Part shown: piece by piece, positions 35,150 through 46,240 of the stretch
How positions within the stretch are numbered: the first letter of the stretch is position 1
How the letters are laid out: each line of letters starts with the position of its first letter
From: Capitella teleta
Taxonomy: Eukaryota; Annelida; Polychaeta; Capitellidae
Direction: 5' to 3'
DNA length: 64,000 nucleotides
Assembly (NCBI GenBank): GCA_000328365.1
Contig: KB295624.1
Coordinates: forward strand, 7,016 to 71,015
Position numbers and translations under genes: made by a program
Notes under the pieces: model-generated
What the model saw: only the letters and a program-made list of their open reading frames with translations
What the model was told of the DNA's origin: nothing
Database searches by the model: none

Positions 35150-37205
35150 GATAAACATTGACAAGTGCGAATTCACAAAGTCAAGCTTGAACTTTTTAGG
35201 ACACTGGGTAGATGCTACCGGACTTCAGCCACGACCGACCATCATGAGAGCAGTCCAGGATTTCCCATTACCAGAGACGCCGCGCCGTCTCAGCACCTTC
35301 TTGGGTATGATGCACTATTTTCATAGGTTCATGCATAACGCCGCCTTTGAACTCCAGCCTCTACATGACCTAGCCTGTGCTAAGCCAAGCACTGCTGCTA
35401 TCCCTTGGACAGACGTGACCCGGGACATCTTCACATCAGCCAAGTCACTGCTAGCTAATGCTGCCACCTTGGCTCACCCCATCAAGGACGCCCCTCTAGT
35501 GCTCTGTACAGATGCCTCTGACATCGGCGTGGGAGCCTCCCTGGAGCAATGACAAGGAGATCGCTGGGTTCCACTTGGTTTCTTCAGCAGGCACCTCAGA
35601 CCCCCCGAGCGCCGGTACAGCACCTTTGATAGGGAGCTATTGGCAGCCTACTTGGCAATCAGGCACTTCCAGCACTCTATTGACAACCATTGACACTCGC
35701 CTGGAAGAAAGTTGGAGATCAGTGGTCGTCAAGACAACAGCGACATTTGGCGGTGATCTCGAAGATGATGACTAACGTTCAACACTGACGGGGCAGCAGC
35801 AACATAGTGGCAGATGCACTGTCCAGAGCGCCTCTGGACGCAGTTACGTTCGCTCTCAGCGATGAGATCGCAGAAGCTCAACGTGAATGCCAAGAAGTGC
35901 ATGATCTAAGGATTGCCATCACCGGCCTACAGCTCCACGATGTATAGTTCAAAGAGGATGCCACTAGCATCCTGTGCAACGTCACCCTAGGACACCCCAG
36001 ACCCGTGGTACCCCCGACCCTGCAACACAGAGTGTTCGACACACTACACAGACTAAGTCACCCTGGGGTTCGAGGATCACTAAATCCCATTGCTCAGTGC
36101 TTTGTGTGGCATCGCATGCGGAAGGATGTTGCAGAGTGGTGTCGAGCTTGCACAGCCTGTCAGCTTGCAAAAATCCATGTGCATGCCAAGGCCTCAGTAA
36201 CCCGCATCCCAGTCACATCAACCTCCTTTGACCAAGTACATGTGGACATCGTTGGGCCTTTACCGCCGTCGCGAGGGTACTCCTATCTGTTCACTGTGAT
36301 CGACCAACACTCCCGCTGGCCGGATTTACTGCCGATGAAAAGTATCGCAGCCGAGGAATGCTCACAGACCTTCCTGCATGGCTGGGTGTCACGTTACGGG
36401 GTGCCCACAGACATCACCAGCGATCGAGGTCGGCAATTCACCTTCAACCTTTGGAACGAGGTAGCTACGACTCTAGGGTCCAAATTGCACCGGACCACTG
36501 CCTACCACCCACAGACCAATGGCATGGTAGAAAGGATGCACCACACATTGAAGGTAGCCCTACGAGCCCGTCTCACCAAACCGGATTGGATGGGTCAGCT
36601 ACCGTGGGTGCTGCTTGGTTTGCGTGTGGCGCATAAGGAGGACTTGGATGCCGCCCCGGCAGACCTAGTCTTCGGACACAGACCAAGGTTACCTGGAGAC
36701 CTGCTTCCCCTAGGGACGGCTCGTACACCGCCTAAAGTGCCAGAGCACCCTAGCTACCATGACACACCGAACAGTGCAGTGCCTGCCTCACTGTCCAGAG
36801 CAACAGAGGTGTTCATCCGAGTGGGGGCCCATAGAAGACCGCTGGACACACAGTACTCTGGTCCCTACAAAGTTCTCCGTCGCAGCGAAAAAGACCTCCG
36901 TACTCGACATCAAGAATCGGCAAGAGACAGTCTCGATCGACCGCTTAAAGGCAGCCGCTACAACAACTCGCAGTGGGAGGGAGAGTTGTCCGCCACTTCA
37001 TCTCGGTATGGGGGAACCCATGTAGTGCCCCGTTCAAGCACTGTGAACAAATTCATATGTTGAACAGTGATTGAGCAGACACGCTCAGGGGTCTCCCAGA
37101 GGATCTCCCGTCTGCACTAACCAGTATATATACCAGGCATGCTCGTCAATAAAGACAGTGAATTCAGTAGAGCCCAAATGACTGTGTTTCATTGAGCTCC
37201 TACAA
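35150..37205 (+). mobile_element. Ty3/Gypsy LTR retrotransposon fossil, 3' half
   Basis: Readable parts in order: the C-terminal reverse transcriptase and RNase H start (about 35155-35550), an integrase with an HHCC-like zinc region and DDE core (about 36005-36720), and a probable 3' LTR at about 37020-37205 that begins TGTAGTG and holds an AATAAA. The gag region, most of the reverse transcriptase and the 5' LTR are not seen. It is broken, with several breaks. The integrase style resembles CsRn1-like Gypsy elements, which is tentative. Codons are still readable over long stretches, suggesting moderate age. Confidence 0.8.
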
Positions 37206-37358
37206 TAGGTATAAGGTGGGATTGGCTTACAAGTCTGAATGCTCACAAGTCAGAATTTCTGAATCCAGATTTTAAGGGCTATGGTTTAGGGTTAGGGACT
37301 TAGGTTCAAGTTATAGGCAGATACTTATATACTTTACATTGTATGTATATGCTTTTTA

Positions 37359-37422
37359 GACTTGTGAGCATTTGGACTTGTGAGCATTTGGATTTGTGAG
37401 CATTCAGACTTGTGAGCATTCC
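37359..37422. repeat. 16-bp tandem repeat, 4 units
   Basis: Four units of GACTTGTGAGCATTTG with small changes. An inverted copy (AATGCTCACAAGTC) lies about 120 bp upstream, so this may be the end of a foldback element next to the Gypsy LTR. Confidence 0.85.
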
Positions 37423-38158
37423 GCCTATTGACCGCATCAAGTTTAAAGACATGCAACGATTACAGAAAATACAAAGTGTTTGTGATTTTTTATGAATCGG
37501 TAATACCAGAGAAAGTATGAAAAACACACAAAACTTCAATGAGGGATGGATATCTGGTATATTAATGAGTAGAGGGCAGTGCTAGGTCATTGTTGTACTC
37601 AGGTAAAAGCAAATATAATTAGATTCACCATCACCATCGCCTGTTGTGTTTTGTTTCTGCACGTACACTCACCATCATGGCTCTGAAGAGAAAACTCAAC
37701 GAACTAGTAACGATAGCACGGTCTGGTATGTAATGATATCTGGTGATAACATAGCTGCATCTGCTGGTTATGAAAATTTATGGGGAAGAATTTCACAATC
37801 TGATCTGATTATTCTGTGGACTTATGACCGATTGCCGGGGAACTGGCGCAAGCTTATCTTTGGATAACTATCAAGTGGTGACAAATGACCATGGTATGAT
37901 AACCGTGGATCTTAGACTGTGTAAGTACAATGGTTTACAACCGTTGTATTGCCGACTGGGGTCTTGTAGAACTAGCTTTAGAGCAGTTTCCGATCTTCGA
38001 TCACCAGGCAATCGGACTTTGATCATTGTATAGCAGTCCTGGAGATCCAAGCGCGAATGGGAAAGTGGTGGCGGCAGTGAAATGAGCCATGATTCGTGCC
38101 CTCCTGGGCATGGGCAACAATTTGCATGAAAGAAATCGTATTCGTTTGTGTTCCTAAT

Positions 38159-38200
38159 AGAGAGTGATGGGGTTTTACGGCTCCACCCAATCCGATCGGA
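38159..38200 (-). mobile_element. SINE, 42-bp 5'-truncated copy
   Basis: Only the 3' end of the SINE (inverse of GGTTTTACGGCTCCACCC) remains. It is flanked by exact 12-bp repeats TGTGTTCCTAAT (38147-38158 and 38201-38212). Confidence 0.85.
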
Positions 38201-38713
38201 TGTGTTCCTAATTGAAGTCAGCAAAAGTAGTGAGCCATGCAGTGACCATGCTCGTGCATACCAAAGGATTACATAATCCCAGATAGCATTCAGGTGTCGG
38301 ATATATGCCATTTACCCACCATCAGTGCCACAAAAGTATCACTTTTTGCCACTGTCGTTTTTTTATCACTCTTGTGGCAAAAATTACACACATAAGAAAC
38401 GTCTGTGTCATGTTGGGGAAACTTTTTCGACAAGAAGAAAATTAAAATTATCACATGCCACAAACATGCACTTTTTCATTGACATATCCGGCAGCTTATC
38501 TGAAAGCATTCAACCATTTAAGCCGCTGAGCAAATACTTATAGTGTGTGTTTGTTCCAGCCCAGCCACATGGCAATTAAAGGCCAAAAGTTATAATGTAA
38601 CAAACTCCACGTGCACTGCAATTTCCCAGCCCAAGAATCTCCAACAGCTCATACATGTTTGCAAGGATGTGACAGGTTGAGAGAAAAGACTTTGATCGTT
38701 GACAAAGGAAGCA

Positions 38714-41700
38714 ATGGCTGATATTTTGGCCAATGCTGATGATTACACACCAAAGAGTGATAATGGAGAATTGAAACGGATGGTGAGCGCAATTCTTGAT
38801 CAAATGAATGATTTGCATGCCGATACAACACGAATAGCAAACGCCCTCAAAAGAATCATTAGAGAAAGATCTGGGCGCTTTAAGAAAAGAAAATTCCCAA
38901 CTGAATGAGCAGATGATTAGGCAGAGTCAAGTGATTAAGCAACATCCGATATTCATGGAGAAGATAGATGCCAAAGATAGAGTGAATGAGTGAGTGATGG
39001 GGTTTTACGGCTCCACCCAATCCGATCGATTGATACGGGCGCCAGAACAGAAGGCCCGGGACCGGGGTTTCCCCCTATTATTATTGATAAATCCCAAGGG
39101 TTCTTTATCCTGCATACCACCATAGACAGTAGTACACAGCGCCCGGCCTTGTTACGCAGTTGGACAGCACTGCAGAGTCACCAAAGAATTACAATTATAA
39201 CGAATTACAATTATAATTCACAATCATAACGCCCATGGCCTGATTGGGTCTCGAACCCGGGACCTCGACCTCCACGGTCGGCATTGGATTGTAGTCAGCG
39301 GTTTAACCCACTGAGTTATACGGTGCCCTTGCCAAAGATAGAGAGAAGAACCTGATTGTAACTGGAGTTCCTTAAGGCACGTATTTGGACGCTGAAACTG
39401 ATAAAAAAAAAATGGAGAGAATCGTTGAGAAACTGGACCGCATAGAGCCATCTGACGCAATCATAAGGTTGAAGGGCCTTGGGGTTTAGGTACTCGATAA
39501 AAATAGACCAATCCTATGCATCTTGGGATCTGTGGATGTGCATAGCAAAATGGTCGAAGCAGCAAGAAATACTTCACTTGGGGGCATACGGATGAAGAAG
39601 GATGCTCACCTTGCAGTCCGGACAGAATGGATGCGACTTTTTGAGGTTCAAAAAGCTGACAAGAAGAAACCAGAGAATGCTGAGAAGAGGATTAGGATAG
39701 ATCTGAGGAAGCACCAAGTAATTTGCGACAGTCAGGTCATTGATTCTTGGAATAATCAGTTTTTTTAGGATGCTGGGACAGCAATTGCACTCCACTTTCC
39801 ATTGTTTCGTTCAATATCCACGGAGCCAAGAATTAGCTTCATTCACAAATCGTTGAGTTTTTTAAGCACTTTGTATATCATTTTTCTCACAGAAATGAAA
39901 ACTGACCAAGATGTGTCATTACCGTGGTATGTATGCTACAGAAGAACTGGCGAAAACTTGCACAGAAGATATTGTGCAATGTATTTGAGAAATTGATTGG
40001 TTAGCTATACTGTGTTTGCTTCTACCTCAAATCTTTATTGTGTAATGGTAAAATTGTGGTTGTTTTCTCACCTGACCTTGATGTCCTGTTATATTGTTCC
40101 CAGTGATTCTCAGTTCCATTCATTTGCACCATTAGCAGAAATGAAGAACAAAATGTTGACCTTGCCTCAAAAGAAATTCATCATTATCGGAGATATGAAT
40201 GCCCGCTTCAGTGAATCCAGAACCGGGTTTCTCCAAGGTAAATCTCTTCCTCATGCAACACTTTACAGAGCATGCTGTAATAAAATATCCAGCCCAAACC
40301 TCAATGCAAAGTACACTATGAGTACTCTGCAGTCTTCCATGGTCATGCTAAACAACCTGACCTCTGCCTCAAGAGATTTCTCAAGATAACTCACCTTTTT
40401 GTCAGGGTCAACGGTGGATATCCGAATTAGACACCTGCTTCATTTCACCAGAATACATTTCAGCCATCACGAGTTTCGAAGTTCACCAGATACCCCTCCT
40501 GCCATCCGACCATGCATTTATCAGTCTGAATATCAACAGAGAGAAATGCAGAAGCCAACCAGAAGACCTGACAGAGACGCTCATGAGAGCAGAAAATCTG
40601 CACAGCATACAAACAGCAACATCAGCCAATGAAAAAATCATCCAAAAGAGAAAACCCATTTGTGTGCATGAAATCGACCAAGATATGATACGCAAAGAGT
40701 TGAGAGTAGCGGAAACGCCAGCACTAGAACCCTTTAACCCAGATCAGATTGCAGAAGAGTTAAACAAAATGCTTTACACCAGTGCGATGAGGTCAAGGAG
40801 AGCTCAACCTGTCGACAATAATGTACCAAATGCAACTCAGAATAGATGGAACAAGCTACTGGAAGAGAATGACTCTAAAGCAATATGGAAGGCATTTGCT
40901 TGGAATGGAAACATCACAGATAACAGCGATAAGGAATCCCCAAGTAACGAGGCCTTCAAAGAGCACTTCGAGAAACTAATGAAACCAGATGATGCTGCAC
41001 TGATTGACCTTTCCGAGGAGGATCACTCAATGTATCTCCCTGCCACTGATGAGCCAATCCAACCAATTAAAGTTGACAAAGCCTTGAAATCGTTCAAGCC
41101 AAATAAGAGTGGAGGTCCATCAGGAATACCACCGGGTCTTTTAAAGATGCTGCCTGCCACTTGGGTCACCTTCTTTGCTCATTTATTCACAGGAATGTTT
41201 TTCGGTGGAAATTACCCTGAGACATGGCGATTCACGAAACTTGTGACCCTCTTCAAGAAAGGAGCTAGGAATTCATATAACAATTACAGAGGCATTTCTT
41301 TAATGGACTCTCTTGCCAAAGCATATGATGTCATCCTTAATCGCCGTCTCTCTCGTTGGTTCACACCAGACTGCGAACAAGCCGGATCCCAGAAGAAAAG
41401 AGGTTGCTTAGAGCATCTGTTGTTGCTACGTCTCCTGATCGAGTATGTGAAAGCAAAGCGTCTGAAATTGTATAACATCTACGTAGACTTCTCAAAAGCG
41501 TATGACTGTGTGCCCAGAGACTTGATGATCCAGAGAATGAAAGAGCAAGGATGCGGATCCAGAATGCTTAAAGCCATTGCCACCATCTACACCAACACCA
41601 AGATGATTCTGAGAACAGCAGTTATCAATGCTACGATTAGATTATGACAGGGATCTCCAACCTCTTGTTTTTTGTTTATCCTCGTTGTTAATGACCTCAT

Positions 41701-42935
41701 CCGCAACCTTAAAGATAGATGTTCTCCAGACAGTTTCTTAGGTTGGCTGCACTCACTAATGCTAATGGACGACACTATCATCTTAGCTACCAGCAGACAG
41801 CGTGCGAATGAGAAGATTGGAGTCTTGAGAGAATTCTGCAGAACGTCAGACATGATCATCAATGAGTCAAAAACGCAGTTCATGGCAATCAATGGCAAAG
41901 AGGACGACCGCAATCCAATCATCCACGACAATCTCAACATCACAAATTGTATATTTATATATATGTATAAATATAAATATTTATACATATGTATACTTAT
42001 CTTGGAGCAAGATGGAAGACTGACGTCATCTGTGAAAGCACAAGTTGCGGCCAAAATGTGCCATGTTGTCAAGTTTGAAGCCTTCATAAGAAGAAACCCT
42101 GATGCACCTTTTGCAGTGAAGAAGAAAGCCTTCTCAGCGGCATTTGTTGCAGCTATTTTGTACGGATGTGAGTCATGGTTATCTGCTGCCTCACTGAAGC
42201 ATGCAACATCCATGTACTCTTCAGGCATCAGATCACTTTCAGAGTGAGAAAAACCACGGCCACGGACCTGTGCCTGATTGAGGCTGGATTGCCCTCTCTC
42301 CAAGAGCACGTGGGAGATGCACAGAGAAGATGCATCAAGAAGCTGACCCTTGAGAGAGCAAACGATGTGGATGATCCTTTTATGCATGTATGGCGCATCA
42401 TGCAGGACGCAGGGACCCCTGCCTTCAAGTACGCAAAAGCCCTCTTGAATAACACGTATGCTGAAAGAATAGACGCTACCAGAAAACGTGTGCTGAGCTT
42501 CGAACAGAGCAAATTTGTGACTTACCGGACTATGATGAATCCTGCTCTAACCACACATCGATCCAACCGTCTGTGAGTATACGAGATGCGCTCTGACGAA
42601 ATTCCATCGATCTTCTCACAATTTGGCCTTCGAACGAGGACGATGGTCTCGAACGCCACGCCATGAACGACTGTGCACGAACTGTGACCTAAATGCCATT
42701 CAGAACAAGGAACATGTCCTCAGTGTGTGCCCTCGTTTTCAAATTATAAGAACTGATCATCCTTCTGTAAATTTCCATCTCCCATATTTTTTATAGTGAT
42801 AATATCAACAGTATTCTTAACATTGGATTCGACGTTATTCATGATTACCTTTAATTTTGTTTCACTTTTACACCACTCACTTTTCAATTTGTCATGTTGT
42901 TTCAGCAAAATAAACATTTATTATTATTATTATGC
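38714..42935 (+). mobile_element. Decayed two-ORF LINE (non-LTR retrotransposon)
   Basis: An ORF1-like region (38714-39766) encodes a coiled-coil-rich protein with KRMVSAILDQMNDLHADTTR and is split by a SINE insertion. ORF2 follows: endonuclease traces (IIGDMNARFSES near 40185) and a reverse transcriptase in the 40583-41647 ORF, with NKSGGPSGIPPGLLKMLP, NYRGISLMDSLAK, and YVDFSKAYDCVPR. The catalytic box region reads LMLMDDTIILA, so the usual YADD is MDD. A C-terminal CTNCDLNAIQNKEHVLSVC knuckle lies near 42670. The 3' end is AATAAA plus a (TTA)n tail at 42905-42935. Several stops and frameshifts (for example at 39374, 39487 and 41645) and a TATA-rich palindromic insert at 41945-41995 show it is dead. 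The clade was not resolved. Confidence 0.85.
38983..39329 (-). mobile_element. tRNA-derived SINE, full-length copy B, inserted in the LINE
   Basis: A 347-bp body in minus orientation is flanked by exact 14-bp repeats TGCCAAAGATAGAG (38969-38982 and 39330-39343). The best-preserved head reads, on its own strand, GGGCACCGTATAACTCAGTG with an A box and CCCGGGTTCGAGACCC as B box. The 3' block is the shared GGAGCCGTAAAACCCCATCA. It interrupts the LINE ORF1 region. Confidence 0.93.
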
Positions 42936-43870
42936 ATGAAGCATGAATATTCATGAATATTCATATTTGAATGTTACATCATTCTGTTCTTAGCGTCTGT
43001 TGGGAGCAGACGTGCATATATACACGCATTTCAAGTTTCAACTACATGTATCTTCAACGACTCTTCAGTTGCCTTAATCACTTTTTAACGATGAGCTATA
43101 CTTTATACGATTGCATCGTTCATCATGTATACACATGTATATAACATACATGTGGTGTGTACTCTAATTGCTAATACAGGTAGCATCATTTGTGAAATAC
43201 GATTGATATGTTCCACACATTCACAACAATTGATTAAATTATCCTTTGTTCGCAGTTTCACGGTTGAGATTTGAATTTTCTTTGTGTTCGAATTTTATCA
43301 TCTTTATCCATTCATTTTTCTTGACTATTTTAATTGTATATAACTATTGAGTACTTGTAATTGATTACTCAGTTGTCATGTAAGAAGATCGGTAATTATC
43401 GGAGGATAACTGGCTCTGTTACTTGGATCGTGGATTCGGAATGATCTCACTCAATTGTCAACTAATATCGTCAATTTTAATGTTTTCCTTGATTTTGAAT
43501 ATGCCCAATAGAAAGTTAAGAGCCCACGAGGCAGCAACACGCTATTGTGTAGGCATGTATGTGCACACTTATGTACACACGTGTATATGCTTCGATGTGC
43601 GATCTATGAGAGGCTCACATGCATCATACTATATTGAGCTTTTGATAATATTCAATTATCAGGGAAGATTGGGCAATAATGCCGTGCATGAAACTGAAAA
43701 GTTCAGGTGCGCTCGCTTATATGACTTCAAAGAGATATATTGCGTAAATTATGATTTTGCTCATCAGTTATCAGTCGCATTTGATTTATTTTTACACTTG
43801 AATGATCAGCTTTGCACGATTATACCAACGCCTTAATTTGTTATCGCTTAAGAGTCGATTGCTTGATAAT
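42936..43870. other. Intergenic, no recognised content
   Basis: AT-rich sequence with repeated ATGTATACATGTATA-type words. A 137-codon plus-strand ORF (43423-43836) shows no domain, and its composition looks random. Confidence 0.4.
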
Positions 43871-43878
43871 CAGAATGT

Positions 43879-44220
43879 TCAGATGCCATATTGCAGCAGC
43901 TCGATATACCACAAATTCCACTGTAATTGATCCAGTGGTAGTGCAAGAAATCTCATTTTGATAGCTCTTCTTATTGGATCCTGAATCTTTGTGGAATTGA
44001 TTTTGTTGACTATTCCATTATTAGATGATCCATTTGCTTTCAATTGTGTTGTGCTTTCATACTGCTGAGTTACTGATATAAGTTTTTCACTTTCTAGATT
44101 ACCAGGCTTGGCTGTGGTGGATCGAACACAATCAAGACTGTCTGCAACAGCCTGCAGGAGCTGATGACCATACATGTCAGCACAATCAGGGTTCATCTCT
44201 CGGGGGTCTAACAACAGCAT
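43879..44220 (-). CDS. Unrecognised 113-aa ORF, possible exon
   Basis: Open for 113 codons from an ATG at 44220; the C-terminal half includes PIRRAIKMRFLALPLDQLQ. I do not recognise a family. No clear acceptor or donor frames it, and the plus strand across the same segment also has an apparent GTAAGT donor (44226) and TTCCAG acceptor (near 44368) followed by a 48-codon stretch. One of the two strands may hold a real or decayed gene. Confidence 0.25.
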   Translation of the reverse strand: MLLLDPREMNPDCADMYGHQLLQAVADSLDCVRSTTAKPGNLESEKLISVTQQYESTTQLKANGSSNNGIVNKINSTKIQDPIRRAIKMRFLALPLDQLQWNLWYIELLQYGI

Positions 44221-44229
44221 GCAGTAAGT

Positions 44230-46235
44230 ATTTGGAATTATTTTCCATATGTTTGAAACTGCTATGTCTACAATTCTTTTGTATAAATATTTGTGTGTGG
44301 ATAATACAAGCCAATTTCTTAGTACTTCCTAGTTATGATAATTTTTATGATTCTGTTCTTCTTCCAGTCGCTATCTGCAAAAAAAGTCAATTCATCCTCT
44401 ACCAGTCTTGATGAAATGGGACATTGCAGTCAGAGAAGCAGCGTTCTATGAAGCCCATAGACTCACGAGGTTTCACAAGCAAGGACCTTTTAACATGGCA
44501 CGTGTTATTGTTTAACTATACTCATACTTTATCGTTCATTTTATTGCCATATAGTTTTGCCTTTGGGATGCAAATATTACAAAACCACCTATTTTAATTA
44601 AGTATCATATGTTCATGTTAATAGCAGTGACTGTTTATTTCTTACTAATTTAAATATTAATTTTAAGACTGTGTTTACAACAAGCCCATGTAGCTATTGT
44701 GTACACCAGGAAAAGATTATTCATGCATATGCATATTTATACTGGCTTCATTGTGTGTACATGTATTTTGCAGTCTCCTATGTTAGGTTATTTTATTTTA
44801 TCTTTTAGTAATAACAATAAAATAGCTTGAAAAATAACAATTTTGATTTTATAATATTGTTTATCTGGTGTAGTAATTTTCTAAGCAAACAATAGAAAGT
44901 TGCCAGATGAGTGCAGGATATGTATCAATTCATGGTCTTATCTCATGAGTAAACAATCACCTAATGGTCAGAAAGGTGTCATTTATAGCCACATATAATT
45001 AGGCCTAATCTCCTATTCTCTTATTTAAACAGTTGAAAATTCACCACATTTGTGCCCATTTGTGCTATTTCACTTTTGGTATCGCCAACCGTTTTGGTTA
45101 ATCCGCTAAATAAACTGCAACATTTGTATCGTTATTTGCCACATCTGTGTTCACATGTGCTATTTATTTTTTGGTTTAAAGTGACAAGTTTGTGATGGGC
45201 ATTATTGTACGTACAATTGTGACGGCTTTTTTGGTTACTTATGTGGCAAATTGTGCCATGAAACAGGTATCACAATGACACTTGAATGCTATCTGGGATT
45301 GCTTAACCTTCCAAGTGGAGCCAGACTCGACCGGGTAAGCTGTGTAAACCTGATGTACCCTTGAATGGCCAACAGTCACCCGGCCGGATGTTATTCAAGT
45401 GTCAATTGGGACTGATCAGCATTGTGGAGGGGCCAAGTCGCTGAATACAGGGTCCTTTCTATGTTAAAGTAGTAGGGTTGATTTTAGAGTGCTTGTTAAG
45501 GGCAGGTGGTCGTTAACTACATGTGGTCGCTATTACACAGGTTTTATGTATTTCTTTTTTTCTTCATTTACTTCAATATCTTTTTAAAAGTTTTTCAGAG
45601 GCACTAATATGACACTATAAATGTTAAAGTGCCGTTAAGCACCATCCATTTATTCATTCATTCATCAAGTTTTTTGTGTTTCGCAATTCAGTGGAAATTA
45701 TATTAGATTATTATTGACACATATAATTAGTGTTGCATGCACATAGTTCAGAAATTGTCATATCTCGTAACGAGAGTTCTGGCAGGTCGCTTTGGGGCCC
45801 CAGCAGGAACAGGACTGGAACTCGGATCAGAATTGAGGAAAAAGCCACATTCTCAAAATATTGATACATGTACGCTTTATTACGATAAATTCTATTCCCA
45901 TGAAAAAAAGAAGAATGATATTATTCTATATGTTCTTAGTTTTTCCTTTTCTTTGGTGCATTTTACAAATAATGCTTGCTTGTTTCATCTTTTTTTTTCA
46001 CCTCATTCTGTGGACCACTAAGTCTAAATTATAGATTTTAATATGATTTGATTTGATATAAACGTGGTCTACTATTCATGAATCCGTGGAAGGGGATTCC
46101 CTACGTCACTCGTGTGACGTCATCGGGGAAGCCACCACGTAAATTGTCAAAACCTCTTGTCAGTGAATCATTTCCACAAATACAGCCAACGCACAAGACT
46201 TTAGAGTTCCAACTTACCATAATCACAAAGGATAT
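44230..46235. other. Intergenic, repeats
   Basis: No supported exon. GACACTTGAATGCTATCTGGGATT near 45278-45302 is the inverse of a sequence near 38276-38298, probably the ends of a dispersed MITE. The rest is AT-rich, with TTATTTAT-type tracts. Confidence 0.4.
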
Positions 46236-46240
46236 TTATA

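Noticed and set aside
40000-40400. CRISPR-like or array structures anywhere in the window
   Set aside because: No regularly spaced direct repeats with unique spacers; short tandem repeats only, and the genome is eukaryotic.
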